Source: Spirometra erinaceieuropaei (lineage: Eukaryota > Platyhelminthes > Cestoda > Diphyllobothriidea > Diphyllobothriidae). Taken from it: 64,000 nt of DNA. Where the stretch lies: contig CACRXP010000409.1 in NCBI GenBank assembly GCA_902702965.1, positions 49,314-113,313 of the forward strand, read 5' to 3'. The notes beneath the pieces were generated by a model that worked only from the letters and a program-made list of their open reading frames with translations, did no database searches and had not been told where the DNA came from. Below, piece by piece: positions 1-11,358 of the stretch. The translations under genes and the position numbers were made by a program. Positions within the stretch are counted from its first letter, which is position 1. Every line of letters starts with the position of its first letter.

Positions 1-856
1 TAATTTTAAAATATTTCTAAAGTTCAAAGTATTTTCATTCACGTTTTTTAGAGACACTCGAGGATAACAAATACAAAATTTATTGTATTTTATCTAATTG
101 TCTTTCGTTATATGTTATGCATATGTTATATGTTACATGTGCAGCAATCGAATAGTCTAAGCAAATCATCTGCATTGCAGGCAACAATTTCTACAATATT
201 CAAATTAAGAAAAGAGCATAACGAAATACAACTTGTGCGTCTGTGTAAAAACCGACTTTCAAAATTGCCTCAAGGGTAATATAATAACTGCGTTCAAAAC
301 GCAGGCATCAAGCATATTTCTTAACGAGCTATTTTGTATTAAATGATGTCATCCGGCAATGCGGTTTTCAATAACCTGGTCGATATGATTGAATCTCTTC
401 GCTGAATTTGTCATGATTAAACTATTCCCTAGCTCAACACTCAAATTTTATAAGTCGTTAAGCTTGTCGATAGTGTACATATTTAAGGTAATCATACTTT
501 CGTAAGATGTCATTAGGCCTATTTTGGTCAACCGAGAACCGGCAAGTGCTAGCTTTGGAATTTTAAAACTGGAAGGTTTATCTGTTAGTTAGTCATGTAC
601 TAAGATGCTAAGCTAACTAGCTGAATTTACTAACATTTTGATATGTAAGCTACGTGCATAAGTATATTTATTGAAATGACTATACTGCAAGTGCTTATAT
701 GACTACATGTAAATATCCATCACGTTTGTTCTCATTCATTAACAACCTAATACGCATTAATCGCCTTACATGTAATCAAATCCGGGACATTATATACGCG
801 TAGAGAATTTCGACATATAAGATGAAGATGCGATCACTGGAACAAGAAATTTATTT
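1..856. other. AT-rich non-coding stretch
   Basis: I see no convincing exon, RNA gene or recognisable repeat here. The stretch ends where the Penelope-like 3' fragment begins. Confidence 0.4.
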
Positions 857-898
857 GCCTGACGTTTCGGATTCTCACTCGAATCCTTGATTAGAGAC
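857..898 (-). ncRNA. Degenerate hammerhead-ribozyme-like motif
   Basis: The minus strand reads GTCT, a core CTAATCA, a 6-bp stem II (GGATTC/GAATCC), then GAAAC-GTC and AGGC. Two core positions differ from the hammerhead consensus CTGATGA, including an invariant G, so self-cleavage is unlikely. Hammerhead ribozymes are known in Penelope-like elements; this placement at the 3' end fits. Confidence 0.5.
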
Positions 899-1230
899 AT
901 TTGCAGATAAAGGTGAAGGTGGCACCAGGAGTGCAGTATTTATAGCACGTAGCTGCCGTGGGACCGTATGCGCACTGCAATTAACAGTTATCACAATCGC
1001 CGCTGGGGTCGTAATTGATGCGGCGGTGGCTTGGCGGTCCGAGTCCGAGTTGTTAATTGCAGCGATTTCGTCATCCGTGCTCGATACTGGTGTGACGATT
1101 GCTCGGCAAACTGGCTCACTGTCACCGTGATAACTGCTCACCCGCGCCCTCCCCATGTGACTGATTCTCCTGCCCAGGGAAAATCGCAATACGGAATAGG
1201 GCACCGGCACCAGCTCCAATGTTCCAGTCG
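857..1230 (-). mobile_element. Penelope-like element, 3' end fragment
   Basis: On the minus strand this encodes the C-terminal extension that follows the GIY-YIG nuclease in the other Penelope-like copies here: PYSVLRFSLGRRISH, then an acidic DSDRQAT segment, then SANVS. The same residues recur in the copies ending near 7.6, 34.5 and 37.8 kb. The element ends in a hammerhead-like motif. The reverse transcriptase and nuclease domains are absent, so this is a dead 3' piece. Reading continues in frame beyond 1230 without resembling the family, so the inner boundary is approximate. Confidence 0.75.
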
Positions 1231-1810
1231 TTGACGCCTTCGCTCCAAGAGATTGGTCTTTTACCACACGCAACTTCTCCATGATGAGTTGGCCCCCTGT
1301 TTGCACTACATCTAAGGGCTCCATATTCCTTCCTTCCAAATATGCCTTCCTTTGAAATAATCTTCCGCCAGAAATTAGGCCATCGCCTAAGTTACTGGTA
1401 TTCAAGTGGCAATTACGCAAACACCTTACACCCAAAAGCATAAACACACCGTTAACGGTCTCATTTCCGAACGCTCAGGTTATTGACTTCGAGAAGTGTC
1501 CTGAAATTTCGTGGTACATCAGGTGGTAACCCTAAATTATCTCATTAGAATCCCCTGTTTTGAATTGGTTTCTAAATACTCTGCTATCACTTCTCCCCAT
1601 AGTGACGATTTTCACGGTTATTGATGTCATCTCTCGCATTTCGACCTCATGCGGTCTGTTGACGCTCACGGCGGAACCCTCAGTATTCGCCGTCTACTAG
1701 TAGTTTGGTCGTACCTCCCATTCCCACTTCTTGGATGGGCTCGAAGCGTACTGTGGCCGATCGCGTCTGGGTACCACTCGTCTGGCCACTTTGACGCTAA
1801 TAGTCTCATC
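1231..1810. other. Unassigned, moderately GC-rich
   Basis: Open frames exist on both strands but none carries a motif I recognise. It may be older mobile-element debris next to the Penelope-like fragment. Confidence 0.3.
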
Positions 1811-2010
1811 CAGCGTATAACTCCTGCCCTGACGAAGTCAGTTGTGAATCCCGTATACAATACCACATGCAGGCCAGTCCTATTCCACCCGCATACGTAC
1901 CCCTTAAGGCCGACATCAATTTCTGCCCTGAAAATGTCCGATAATAATCCGTTATATGCCGCCACGAACAGGCCAGTGCTGCACGCATTTTTCTGTTATT
2001 ATTTTTAATC
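1811..2010. repeat. Diverged tandem duplication, unit about 97 bp
   Basis: Two adjacent units share CTGCCCTGA near 1826 and 1923, and AGGCCAGT near 1872 and 1970, with similar sequence between. The spacing is 96-99 bp. The units lie in an open plus-strand frame, but I see no protein family. Confidence 0.4.
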
Positions 2011-3241
2011 GAGGAGTTTTTTTCACTTCTCGCTAGTCATTTTTCTCAACGTACTATTAATTCAGAGAGTATGAGATACATTTTCTACAGATTCTGCCTG
2101 CCTCGTCAAAAATTCGCATGTACATTTATTGTTTCCTTCTTTGATGGGACACTGATGGGTCTTTAATAAAAAACTATTATTATATTTATTAGAAAGCTAT
2201 CAGCGGCGACGTGCTACCGCGCTTGTAACGGGTCAGGCACGGATGCGTATATTATATAGATAAGCATAACCCGATGAGGTTGAGTAACTCATGCTGGGAA
2301 CTATATAAATGAGGTGACAACTGCAGGGTTTCACTCTTATATGAAACATTTACGTCAGCTCTCATGAGAGTGCCTCGCACCGCGTTTATCTGTTATCACA
2401 CCAAACACACCGAGTATAAATATTACTACGCGTAAATCGATTGAACTGTTTAGAATATGTTCCCTACAGAATTAAATTACGCCTATTTCATTAAAATATA
2501 TAACACAGAAGCTGCATGTCTGCAAGCTGCTCGATACCCAAAAAGTATCTAACTATGACCAATTCTTTCTAAGCTCGTAGCAGGAAATGTTTTTAGTATT
2601 TCTGATCCTATCATAAACCTTATCCTTATTAACAATTGCATATTTGTAATCAATTTTTATTTTTCTTCACTTTGATAAAAAAATGACTACAACTCGGTTG
2701 ACAATGAGATTCGTCCAATTGTGTGTCTCTTTCCGTTGCGTGTGTGACAGAGATTGCTCAGACTACGCACTGTCAACTACGTGTCTACTCTACCATTAAA
2801 TGCCGAACTGAGAACAAACGTTTTGGGTATTGGCGTATTAACAGCGATGATTGACCGGCTTTCGACAAGGCAGATACGGGGGCGTAGATAACGCAGTTTC
2901 GCACACTACGATGAGGTCGATGCACGGATTGTTTGAACGTGGGCGTTTCCTTATTTGTTGACAATCATAGTAAGCGTACGTAATGTAAAACGTTTAGGCT
3001 AAAACCGTTCAAATTGCCTAAATCACGTTCCATAGTAAAACAGATCATAGCACAGTCCTGGAAACAAAACCAAAAAGTTACCTAAGGAAGCTGTTTTTGC
3101 GTAAATACGCTAAGACAATCCCTCTGCCCGAATGTCTAAAGCTTACAAAATTGCCACTTCAAAAGTGACAAGTTAGTGTAGAACAAAGACACGATAATGA
3201 ACAGCATGAGAAAAGAACGGAGTCATTTCCTGTAATCATAA
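2011..3241. other. AT-rich intergenic
   Basis: No exon, RNA or repeat is recognised. It lies downstream of the minus-strand family member at 3257-5091. Confidence 0.4.
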
Positions 3242-3247
3242 TTTATT
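3242..3247 (-). promoter_or_regulatory. Candidate polyadenylation signal AATAAA
   Basis: The minus strand reads AATAAA about 9 nt after the TAA stop of the family exon at 3257. The intact paralogue at 29078 has the same hexamer at the same distance, which argues for function or shared ancestry of the 3' end. Confidence 0.45.
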
Positions 3248-3256
3248 TCGAACTTA

Positions 3257-3849
3257 TTAGTTAGGATAGAATACGGCGTTCGGATATGACTTTCTTGCGA
3301 AAGACCAACATCCAAAAGGATACCGAGAGTGGAGTACAGCCCAAAGCGTTGAAAGGACGTCCATTTCACCGCGTGTAAATTTTTGATTATTCTCCGCATT
3401 TTTTGAGCAATTTGGGGAGTAAATAGTTGATTTGAAGGACAGTGTTTGCTGATTTGCAAATGCAATTCTTTCCGTTAATCTACTTTTTTTGCGGACTAAG
3501 ATAAAGTTGGCCAGAATACGTTTAGCTGAATTAAGCTCACGGGCTTTTGTGTAATCCCTTTTAGACCAAACACTGTCGGATGAAAATGGCATGCGTAGGC
3601 GGTTGGATGTCAATACCTAAACGTACATATTGACCGTACAATAGTAAATAACAAATTTTACTCCCCATCTGCTCTTCTCCTCGACGCAGTTTAAATCATT
3701 GTCGAAGAAAAATGTAGTCAAACGACCAAATAATGCAGTGGCACATTCAGGGAGTTGAACGGTCCCTTTGAATTGAAGACGCTTTGTAAGTAGTTGTTTA
3801 AAAGTTGTAGTTATTTCCTGTTCAGAGTTGTTTGCACAATAAGATCCAA
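3257..3849 (-). pseudogene. Six-cysteine secreted family, copy A, terminal exon with one nonsense codon
   Basis: This is the long last exon of a putative secreted protein that I do not recognise. It begins after a good acceptor (ATGCTTTCAG) in phase 1 and ends at TAA, 593 bp in all, exactly the length of the intact exon at 29078-29670. The translation shares with that exon the blocks FKQLLTKRLQFK, LPECA, RLTTFF, a Y-Y-C motif, a TLSFKS-like block, YSPNC, DVLSTLWAVL and RYPFGC. Six cysteines line up (SYC, LPEC, LNC, YYC, SPNC, FGC). A single in-frame TAG (3617-3619) replaces a TCG serine codon; there is no frameshift. It is therefore a recent pseudogene, or a gene with an unusual allele. No transmembrane segment or GPI-like tail is visible. 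Confidence 0.7.
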
Positions 3850-5003
3850 CTGAAAGCATATAACAATGCATAATATGAGTATATTGCTGGCAAATTTTTG
3901 TGTAAACCTTATGTCAATTTTGACTCGGCTATTACTAACATGAACTCATATTAGCTGAAATTGATGAATTCATTTATGTTGAAGTCCCACGCTTGTCTAT
4001 GCGATATCATAAACTGTTGGCTAACAATATCCTTAAATTTGTCAATGTCTCATTACAGTAGATATATTTCTAGTAAAACGTAGGCAAACACATTTCTCTA
4101 AATGTGTCGGATTATTGTGCGTTGCACGTTATTACCTATGCTGCGAACCTGTGAAGAATTACTAAACTTGTGAATTTTGCGTAAAGTCATAATTGTTCGC
4201 CCTTAGACAGAATACAGTACATTTTAAAGAGCATAACGTAAAATTATCACCAAACATCTACTTTAAAAACATAATGACAGCAAAAAACAGGCTTTCTTAA
4301 AGTAAGCTGAATGTCTCTCTTTACAGTTGTTTGGTGCAAGTAGTTTATAAATAAATATATTTGGCATTTATCCCTATTGTAAAGAATCCAAAAAATATCT
4401 CATCAATTCCTTTACGTTAGGTATAAAGGCAACCAGGATATATAAACTAAACAAAGGGCGTGACTCAAAAACTCGTGCGTTTGCGTATAAATTAATTTTC
4501 GGAAATGCGGTTTAATGATTGCAGACAAAATGCAAACATTAAACCCATTTTCGAACATGCTATCCTCAATTAGATGTTGGCATGAGATAATTCGGTTCTG
4601 ATAACCGTGTCGTTGCGACTTAGATTTATTTCTAATTTTTACATGTTTTATTCGGCCCAAACACTAAATTTGATTTGCAGATTTCATGGTGGCCACCGCT
4701 TAATTATTTAGAAAAGTAATTCATTCGCACGTGTTTGGTTTGGTGGGAAGTGATGAGCAGGGAAGGAATTCGGACTCTTAAACTGTCATCTTCCTCCCAA
4801 AATTGGACTGCTTGAAAACACTTTCAATTAACGTAAATTTTCCAAGGAATATTGCACATTTATTCGTTCGAATCATATCCGCGCATGCATTTAACACATT
4901 AAAAATTGGCTCACTTTATATTAATAGCCCTTAGCCAAATGCCCATTTTTATGCATATCAGGGACTATGATTTTATTATCCATATAAAACATAGTGTACT
5001 TAC
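3850..5003 (-). other. Predicted intron of copy A (about 1.15 kb)
   Basis: The stretch runs from a GTAAGT donor to a CAG acceptor on the minus strand, both in phase 1. A short ORF at 4412-4660 has no recognisable content. Confidence 0.5.
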
Positions 5004-5091
5004 ATGTGCTGCCTACTGTTTGGCCCCAGGACCTGCAACAAATGCAAGTCCTAAACGCATATAGCAGACTAAATACCAGATACGTTTTCAT
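5004..5091 (-). CDS. Signal-peptide exon of six-cysteine family copy A
   Basis: An 88-nt exon encodes MKTYLVFSLLYAF followed by a cysteine-containing stretch to GST, and ends at a consensus donor T|GTAAGT in phase 1. The hydrophobic stretch after a lysine has the layout of a secretion signal. The next minus-strand acceptor with an open long exon is at 3849, also phase 1, so the two join in frame with one intron of about 1.15 kb. An upstream in-frame ATG ten codons earlier exists, but the MKT start places the hydrophobic core properly. A GGTCCTG site inside the exon could be an alternative donor, but it would be phase 2. Linkage to the 3257 exon is inference. Confidence 0.5.
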
Positions 5092-5577
5092 TGTCGCACT
5101 GCGAATTAGAGACTGTAGCAAGCTGTCTCACAAATACCTGTAATACGAATTTCAAACTCCATAATGCAGATGTTATATAACAAACATTTACTGCCTAGTG
5201 TCCAATAAACTCTTAAAGTTATGTGCAAAAGTCTGCTTTCTGAATAGCGCTATCAGCCTGTCATTTAACCGGGTCCTGCGTCGAAGATCGTGTTTTTGTA
5301 ATTATTGAACTATTTTGGGGTTTTTATTAGTGATTGGTCTTTTTATTTGTTGTTAAGAACCAGTGCATTAGGTGGACGTAACTTGTTAAAACAGTATTGA
5401 CTTCTTTTTCTTCTCCACGGGATACAAGTTCTATAGTCATTATAGAGGAAATATCTGCGTCCATTTATGCTTTTGAATGAATGTCTTCGACACTGCATGC
5501 AAAAACTACACTCTGTACAAACGACTACTGAAGTAGCATGAAGTTGTCTCAATGATTATCAATGCCCCTAGAAATCC

Positions 5578-6290
5578 AAGTATATTTCATGGAAAACATG
5601 CAAAAAAATAGTCATTCTTTTGCTCATTCGGTAAACAAGTACGGTTGATTTCAATGCAATTGTCGAAGGAAAGGTATCATGCGGTTTTCAAAAAGTTTCT
5701 AATTGTAGGACTTAAATGCCGTAAAGTTACCGTTTATAAATAGTCATGTCTCTGCATTTACCAATGTGGCTTGTAAAGTTAACAATATGGATCAAATTCA
5801 CTGCCAAATTTTGTGAACCTTATATAGTCACCCTTAATTACCGTAGAGGAATGTGTGCTTCCCCGTACGCAAAAAATATAAGGCTTTTGTATGTAAACCC
5901 TGATTCCAAGCGTAACGGAAGAGCGGATCCAAAACCTATTCGGGAACTTAAAAAGTTTTTAAAAACCGAATATTACTATTCTTTCAAGTGTAAGAGTGGA
6001 CCAGCATGTAAATTTCTATCCAACGAGAAAAAGAATGAATAGTTTTATTAATTATTTCTATGAAATATAATTGGACTTTAAGGGGCATCAAAAATAAACG
6101 AGAATAATGCACGCGAATAAAGAAGTCATTTTTAACAGAGTGCAGTTTTTTTATGTCACTGGAAGGATAATCGTTTGAAAACCGACAGCCTGCGGTAACA
6201 ATTGTTGTACATATATACTGCAGGATGGTTACTTTTACAACCCAACGTAATTATTTTTTTCCGAAACAAAAGCGTATTTCGAAATTGTGG
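5578..6290. repeat. Segmental duplication, left copy
   Basis: About 700 bp is collinear with 24772-25440. Shared anchors are TATATTTCATGGA near the start, TCATGTCTCT followed by TTACCAATGTGG-like sequence in the middle, and CAGTTTTTT...ACTGGAA...CCTGCGGTAA near the end. It lies about 490 bp upstream of the family copy A signal exon. Confidence 0.65.
5746..6042 (+). CDS. Hypothetical protein, 98 codons, inside duplicated segment
   Basis: The frame starts MSLHLPMWLVKL and ends in a basic tail rich in Lys and Glu with a C-K-S-G-P-A-C motif. I recognise no domain. The paralogous stretch at about 24942-25190 starts at the equivalent ATG (MSLNLPMWIV) but has stop codons soon after, so either the right copy is a pseudogene or neither is coding. 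A weak resemblance to the six-cysteine family (an AKNIR block and an ADP...KC block) is noted but not relied on. It could be a terminal exon or a chance ORF. Confidence 0.25.
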   Translation: MSLHLPMWLVKLTIWIKFTAKFCEPYIVTLNYRRGMCASPYAKNIRLLYVNPDSKRNGRADPKPIRELKKFLKTEYYYSFKCKSGPACKFLSNEKKNE

Positions 6291-6529
6291 TTGACATGTC
6301 ATGAGTTGGCCCACCTAATGTACTTCTACAGATTTGTCTTCTAGGCCATTCCACTCCTAGTTAAAATTTCAGATTTTGAGATTAGTAATTGAGTAAGCAC
6401 AATAATCGGATTTTAAACGCATGATTTTGTCAGTATGCGTTTTAACAGTTGTTAACCATAGTAAGTATTATGAATTTTATGCAAATATTTGCAAAATTCC
6501 AATGTATGTTTAGTCTTTTTCAAATGAGC

Positions 6530-7645
6530 GTAAAGTATAATGGATTCCCGTACAGAGCCTTTGAAATTTCGTTCGAGACGACTAACGTGGCCTTCCTGGA
6601 TGTCCTCGTCTGCCACAAAGATTGTGGTGGCCTAAAAAACGTGTTAAGGAAAGCGACAAATACGACGCAAATACGTAACTTCAATAGCAACCACCCGATC
6701 AGTCACAAATGCAGTTGGGTAAGGGCGCTATACCGGCGCGTTGAGAGGCAATGCAGCGAAATGGAAGACAAGGTTGCTTCGACGAGTAATAAGAACCAAT
6801 GGTTACCCGCGCAACTTTGTCAACCAGTGCATACGAAAAGGACACCAGAGACCAAATCCAACCGGCCCCAAATTTTGGCGGGTTCTTCCTTACGTGAAGA
6901 ACGTCTCGGAAGCCGTCAGTTTTCTTCTCACTCCACTTGGAGTTGGAGTTGCACACAGGCCGGAAGCAACCCTTAGGGGCCACGTTATGAGGCCAAAAAC
7001 CCGCTGCTACTGCAGGAAACGTCTGGAGTCGTTTACCAGATCTGGTGTAGTTGCGGACAAAGTAACTATGTCGGAGAAACTGGGGGATTACTCCGTACGC
7101 AAACTGCCGAGCACGCAGCAGCCGTGAGGCGGGGAGACGCTAACACTCAGGCGGCGGCTCACTCGGTGGGACCCAGTCCTATTTTCAATTTTTAAGAGGC
7201 CGAAGTCCTCGCAATGGGTGACATCCGCCTGTGCCGCAAGCTGCTGGGGTCATGGTTCTCAGGCTCGCAATCCATCAACAAGCACAATGACCTCCCGGAA
7301 CCCTACTCCGTACTGCGATTTTCCCTGGGCAGGAGAATCAGTCACGTGGGGAGGGCGCGGGCGAGAAATGATCACAGTGACAGTGAGCCAATTTGCCGAG
7401 CAATCGTCACATCAGCATCCAGCACGGATGACGAAAGCGCGGCATTTAACGACTCTGACCCGGACCGACAGGCCACCACCGCACCAATTTTGACCCCAGC
7501 GGTGATTGCGAGAACTGTTAGTTGTAGTGCGCATACGGTCCCACGGCAGCCACGTGCTATAAATATTGTACTTCTTGTGCTGCCATCACCTTTATCAGCG
7601 AATGTCTCTGATGATGGATTTCAGTGAGAATCCGAAACGCCAGGC
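6530..7645 (+). mobile_element. Penelope-like element, 5'-truncated and frameshifted
   Basis: The plus strand encodes the end of the reverse transcriptase (VAFLDVLVCHKDCGG, NFNSNHPISHK, YRRVE) to about 6775. The link to the nuclease (GYPRNFVNQCIRKGHQR, GPKFWRVLPYVKNVSEAV, LGVGVAHRPEAT) then follows in another frame. From about 7000 the GIY-YIG region (cysteine-rich start, NYVGETG, R-T-x-x-AEHAAAVRRGD) is legible only in a third frame. The C-terminal extension from 7214 (INKHNDLPEPYSVLRFSLG) ends at TGA by 7627. At least two frameshifts and stops make it inactive. A hammerhead-like motif closes the 3' end. The catalytic YVDD part of the transcriptase is missing. Confidence 0.85.
7604..7644 (+). 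ncRNA. Hammerhead-ribozyme-like motif, altered cleavage triplet
   Basis: The order is GTCT, CTGATGA, an extra T, stem II (GGATT.../...GAATCC), GAAAC, then GCC and AGGC. The core CTGATGA and GAAA are intact. The triplet expected as GTC reads GCC, which removes the U of the closing A-U pair and would be expected to block cleavage. Confidence 0.55.
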
Positions 7646-10542
7646 AAATAAATTTCTTGTTCCGGTGATCGCATCTTCATCTTCTGAACTGCTACCTGGA
7701 ACTCGCCTGTTCGCCTCTATCAGCAATTTCGACATATTTTTGGTAATGTATTGTTTCAATCGTGGTTTAAAGTTAGAACAGTTTCCACTGGTAATTGCAT
7801 TAGCATAATACTTTTAATCAAATGCGTGATGTATTCAGTGTATCTCTGAAACAAAATTAACGATTATAAATACTACAATTTGGATACAGCTGTCTACACA
7901 ATGCCAATATATTTTACGCATGGGGTGTAATTAACGCCTCTCAGGTCGACCACAGTCTTTTTCAGCGAATTACAAATATCGCTTCTAACATTTTTTTCGC
8001 AATTCTCGCGAGCACATTTCGTTGTCCAAATAATTTCTTATAATGTTGTGCTTTCTCATTTGGTTTCCTGTCGATAGAGAACTTTGTGCAACCCCTGGCA
8101 TGTTGAGTTAAGTTAAACGTTGGTATTAATTGATGAGTTGTTATCCCTTCTAAATTTATTCTTTAAATCTACTTAAGTTATCAGCTTTCGGTCCTGAATT
8201 TATCCTTAACTAGTATCTAGGCGATGCAATCTTTCTGGATAAAAAAAACATGTTGGGTACGATTACCACGACTTCATATTGCACCACAGTGGAGCTTCCT
8301 CTAGGAACTTTTTGATTAAGCGAAATACAAACAATAACTACTTATGATGAATGCCGTGGGCTACGCCTGCAGAACGTGCATTAGTTACTGCCATAATAAT
8401 TTTATGATGCATTGAATGGTGATGTGCATACTGCGGTTGATTTCCTATTATATCTACTGTATGCGTGGTTGCCATTCACCATTCAAACCTCTCCGTACTT
8501 GTACCAATGAGCATGGTTGTAAGTCTAGATCGTATCGTATAATGTTATTATTTAACTATTTGTTTGCTTGATTTTTATGTGTTTCTTCTTCTCTTGCTTC
8601 CCTACCATTATGTCAGAGGACTTTAACTCGGTCGACAATGACACACGTTAAATTTTCCGTCCTTTTGTCATTGTGTATGTAATACACTGTGCTCGGAATA
8701 CACACTATTGACTAAGTGTTTATTTTGACATGAAAGCGCCATTGACGTCATACAAGAGTTTAAGCCTAGCTGCATGATGGTGTTCACGCTAGACGTCCCA
8801 TCCACTTTTGCCAACATGCAATACACCGAAACAGTCGATCCATTCTGTAAATCCGTGCCAACCAATCAACCGGAAAAAGGAATTCGGAAGAACTATGGGA
8901 AAAAATTATTATTACGATGTTTGATAATTTTGAAGTACCTTTTAGCAACCAACCCCAAAGAAAAATAGAGATAGTTGTATGAGCTAGCATCTCGCACATC
9001 TTCCTGGCGACTTCGTCATGAGCAAGCTGGGGAGATTTCGAATAAATGATCAGATCGATGAGCTTAAACATAAAAGCTGCTGCTTTTGTGATATCTTTCT
9101 GACTGTTACCAGAGAAACCAACTTTCCTGCCATTTAAGACGTTGCAAATTAGGCACACCGATCGATTAACTGTAAAACGAGATGGAAATAGCCTAGCTGA
9201 TCGTTTAATTATATGTTTTTTTAAACAGGAGACCTGAAAGTAGCGTCAGAAGGTGCGTCTATCAGAGAAAAACCTGATCTGGACAAGACACCATCTTGGC
9301 CAACCGGAACCGTTTCATAAAACTAAATCACGTCCAATGTTTGGCACAAAAAGCTAGAAAACATTGCTCAACAAACAACACCAAGGAGAAGCTTGTAAAC
9401 ATTCTGGACCTCTCGCAAGAAGGCGTATTGTGACAGCTGTTCTACAAAGAGCGTCGTCGAACGGCCGGTAAAACTGTCATACTGACTACTAAAAGAAGTT
9501 CTTAACCCTTTTCAAGGCGATTCTGTGAGTAAACTAAGACGACGTCTTGATCAGGCTGTCTGGCAAACATTCTTAACAGCAAGTGTTCGGCAATTACTGT
9601 CTGCTAACTTTATTTTACGCGAAGGTTAGAGCAGGCTGCTATCTCGACCACCAAAATGTGCATTTATTCCTTCACTTGCTTCTGTAGAACAGGTGATATT
9701 TGTCATAGATAGCAGAGCCTTCCCAAAGGATCACGAGTTTTCCTCCCCATATGGCTGGGAATAGGTAAAACTAGGTGCATAAGCGGCGTCAGGCATGTGC
9801 ATTCAGTCAATTCATGGGCATCGTGGTGGCCCGACAAAGATTATTTTGTGATTTATAAGGTCCTCTAGGGCTATCCTAAACTACTAGGCCAGCGCCTGTT
9901 GGAAACAGTAGAATTGACAAAATCTGGTTATGAAAACCGACCCTATGCGTCCATAAGAGCCCTTTCATTCTCTTCGCTTACCGTGGTCAAAGATCGACTA
10001 ATCACATGCATTTATTCGCCCCCTTCCGCTCTTGCCCCGCCTGGGTTTTAAAGCTAACTTTAGCAGATTTCCTAATCACTGATATGGTTTGACTATACAA
10101 GTGTGCTGGCCTAGAGAAAACTGACCCACAGTGAGCGTATGCTTGCCAACTCGTCTTCTGAATAAGGAATACCTTTTCAGACATGTGCGCAGATGCACAT
10201 GTGTGGCCGCAATTGCATGCATTCAGTGTAGCTTGAGTCGCTGGTGTTGGTTTGCGTGACTGTGTGTCACTTCGAGTTTCTTCAATATCATATTTGTCGC
10301 ATGTAGTACTAAATGGTGTAGGTGAAAACCGACCACATTTTTAAAATGGTGTCGCAATCTTTAAAGTAATGGGCATAACCGCAATAAAAAGCCCTTGATC
10401 GCGTTGACACACTTTAAATATCCCTATGCTGGAACCCCCAAATCGTTCAAATGTAAATGATAACTAAAGCACGAAGACAACGCTGATTAGAAATAAGGAA
10501 GGCTTGAGTCCTGTCCCATAACCACCATTTACTTTGAGCGTT
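7646..10542. other. Mostly non-coding, one possible exon near 8.96-9.14 kb
   Basis: No mobile element is recognised. On the minus strand a frame preceded by TGGCAG (a possible acceptor near 9136) reads KVGFSGNSQKDITKAAA and continues about 45 residues with balanced composition. I cannot name it and find no strong donor. The rest holds only short unremarkable ORFs. Confidence 0.3.
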
Positions 10543-10980
10543 CTAATTCGGATAAATTACGGCGTTTAAATGCGAATTTCTCGCAATAAGCCTGCAACCA
10601 AAAGGATACCGAAACCGGAGAACAGCCCAAAGCGTTGAGAGGACATCGATTTCACCGTCTGTGAACGTGCGCAGGTTTTTTGCCTTTTCTGCGCATTCTG
10701 GGGAGTAAATATGTGACTTGAAAGAACGTTTGTAATGTTTGGAGAATTCGATTTTCTCCATAAACCTACCTTTTGTGTGCACGAGGATAATATTGGCTTG
10801 AATCCGTTTAGCCAGATGGCGCTCTTGGGATTTTGCGTAATCTTCAATAGGCCAAAAGTTGTCTGCTAAGGGCAACTTGCATAGACTGCCTGACGTCATT
10901 ACTGCGACGTATATTTCGGCCGTGCAGTGGTAGACAGAAGGCTTCGTCGTGAACCTGGTCTTCACCTTATTACAATTAAA
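10543..10980 (-). pseudogene. Six-cysteine secreted family, copy B, 5' part removed at a SINE
   Basis: The minus strand is open for about 145 codons ending IYPN and TAG. It matches copies A and C over the second half of the terminal exon: NC, VYHC...EIYVAVMTSG, HLAKRIQANIILVHTKGR, SFKSHIYSPEC, FTDGEIDVLSTLWAVL and RYPFGC. Homology stops at about 10980, exactly where SINE sequence begins, so the first 50 or so codons, the acceptor and the signal exon are lost. An extra cysteine lies in SLCKLP. The surviving frame has no stop or frameshift, which suggests the truncation is recent or that the remnant was under constraint until then. Confidence 0.75.
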
Positions 10981-11358
10981 TTAAGCCAGAAATGGCCATT
11001 CCGGTCTCCCTTGTCTTTGTCGGTACCATCTCATCTATATCTACTACTAGTCGCTGTGCGACTGCCTGCGAGGGTTTAAGTATGAGCCCCAAGGCACAAC
11101 GGAACGAGCATGTTCCGCAACCTGATCGGTGAGCGCCCACTATCATAATTAATATTCCCGATCACAACCGACAGGACAACGGGCCCGTGGCTCAATGGTA
11201 GAGCGTTCAACTCCATGACCAAAGATCCCGGGTTCGAATCTCAAGTGATCCACACTTGGTGTTGGGTATGACTGGCTGATGACGGCTAATAAGCCAGAAA
11301 TGGCCATTCCGGTCTCCCTTGTCTTTGTCGGTACCATCTCATACATATATATATATAA
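10981..11358 (+). mobile_element. tRNA-derived SINE, dimer-like (tail-head-tRNA-tail)
   Basis: The order is a conserved tail (AGCCAGAAATGGCCATTCC, then GTCTCCCTTGTCTTTGTCGG) at 10984-11031, a GC-rich head (about 11045-11145, with CACAACGGAACGAG and ATCGGTGAGCGCC), a tRNA-like body, and a second tail at 11288-11345 ending in a short TA run. The same parts recur at 17.5-17.8 kb and 25.7-26.3 kb. The left edge truncates six-cysteine copy B. Mobilisation would depend on a LINE; which one is not shown by the sequence. Confidence 0.75.
11180..11252 (+). tRNA. tRNA-like body of SINE (not a functional tRNA)
   Basis: It has an A-box-like GTGGCTCAATGGTAGAGCG and a perfect B box GGTTCGAATC, the internal RNA polymerase III promoter. 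The acceptor stem pairs poorly and the sequence continues straight into the SINE tail, so I read it as a SINE head, not a tRNA gene. Confidence 0.6.

Noticed and set aside
11180..11252. Functional tRNA gene
   Set aside because: Poor acceptor stem and continuous with repeated SINE sequence found elsewhere in the window.
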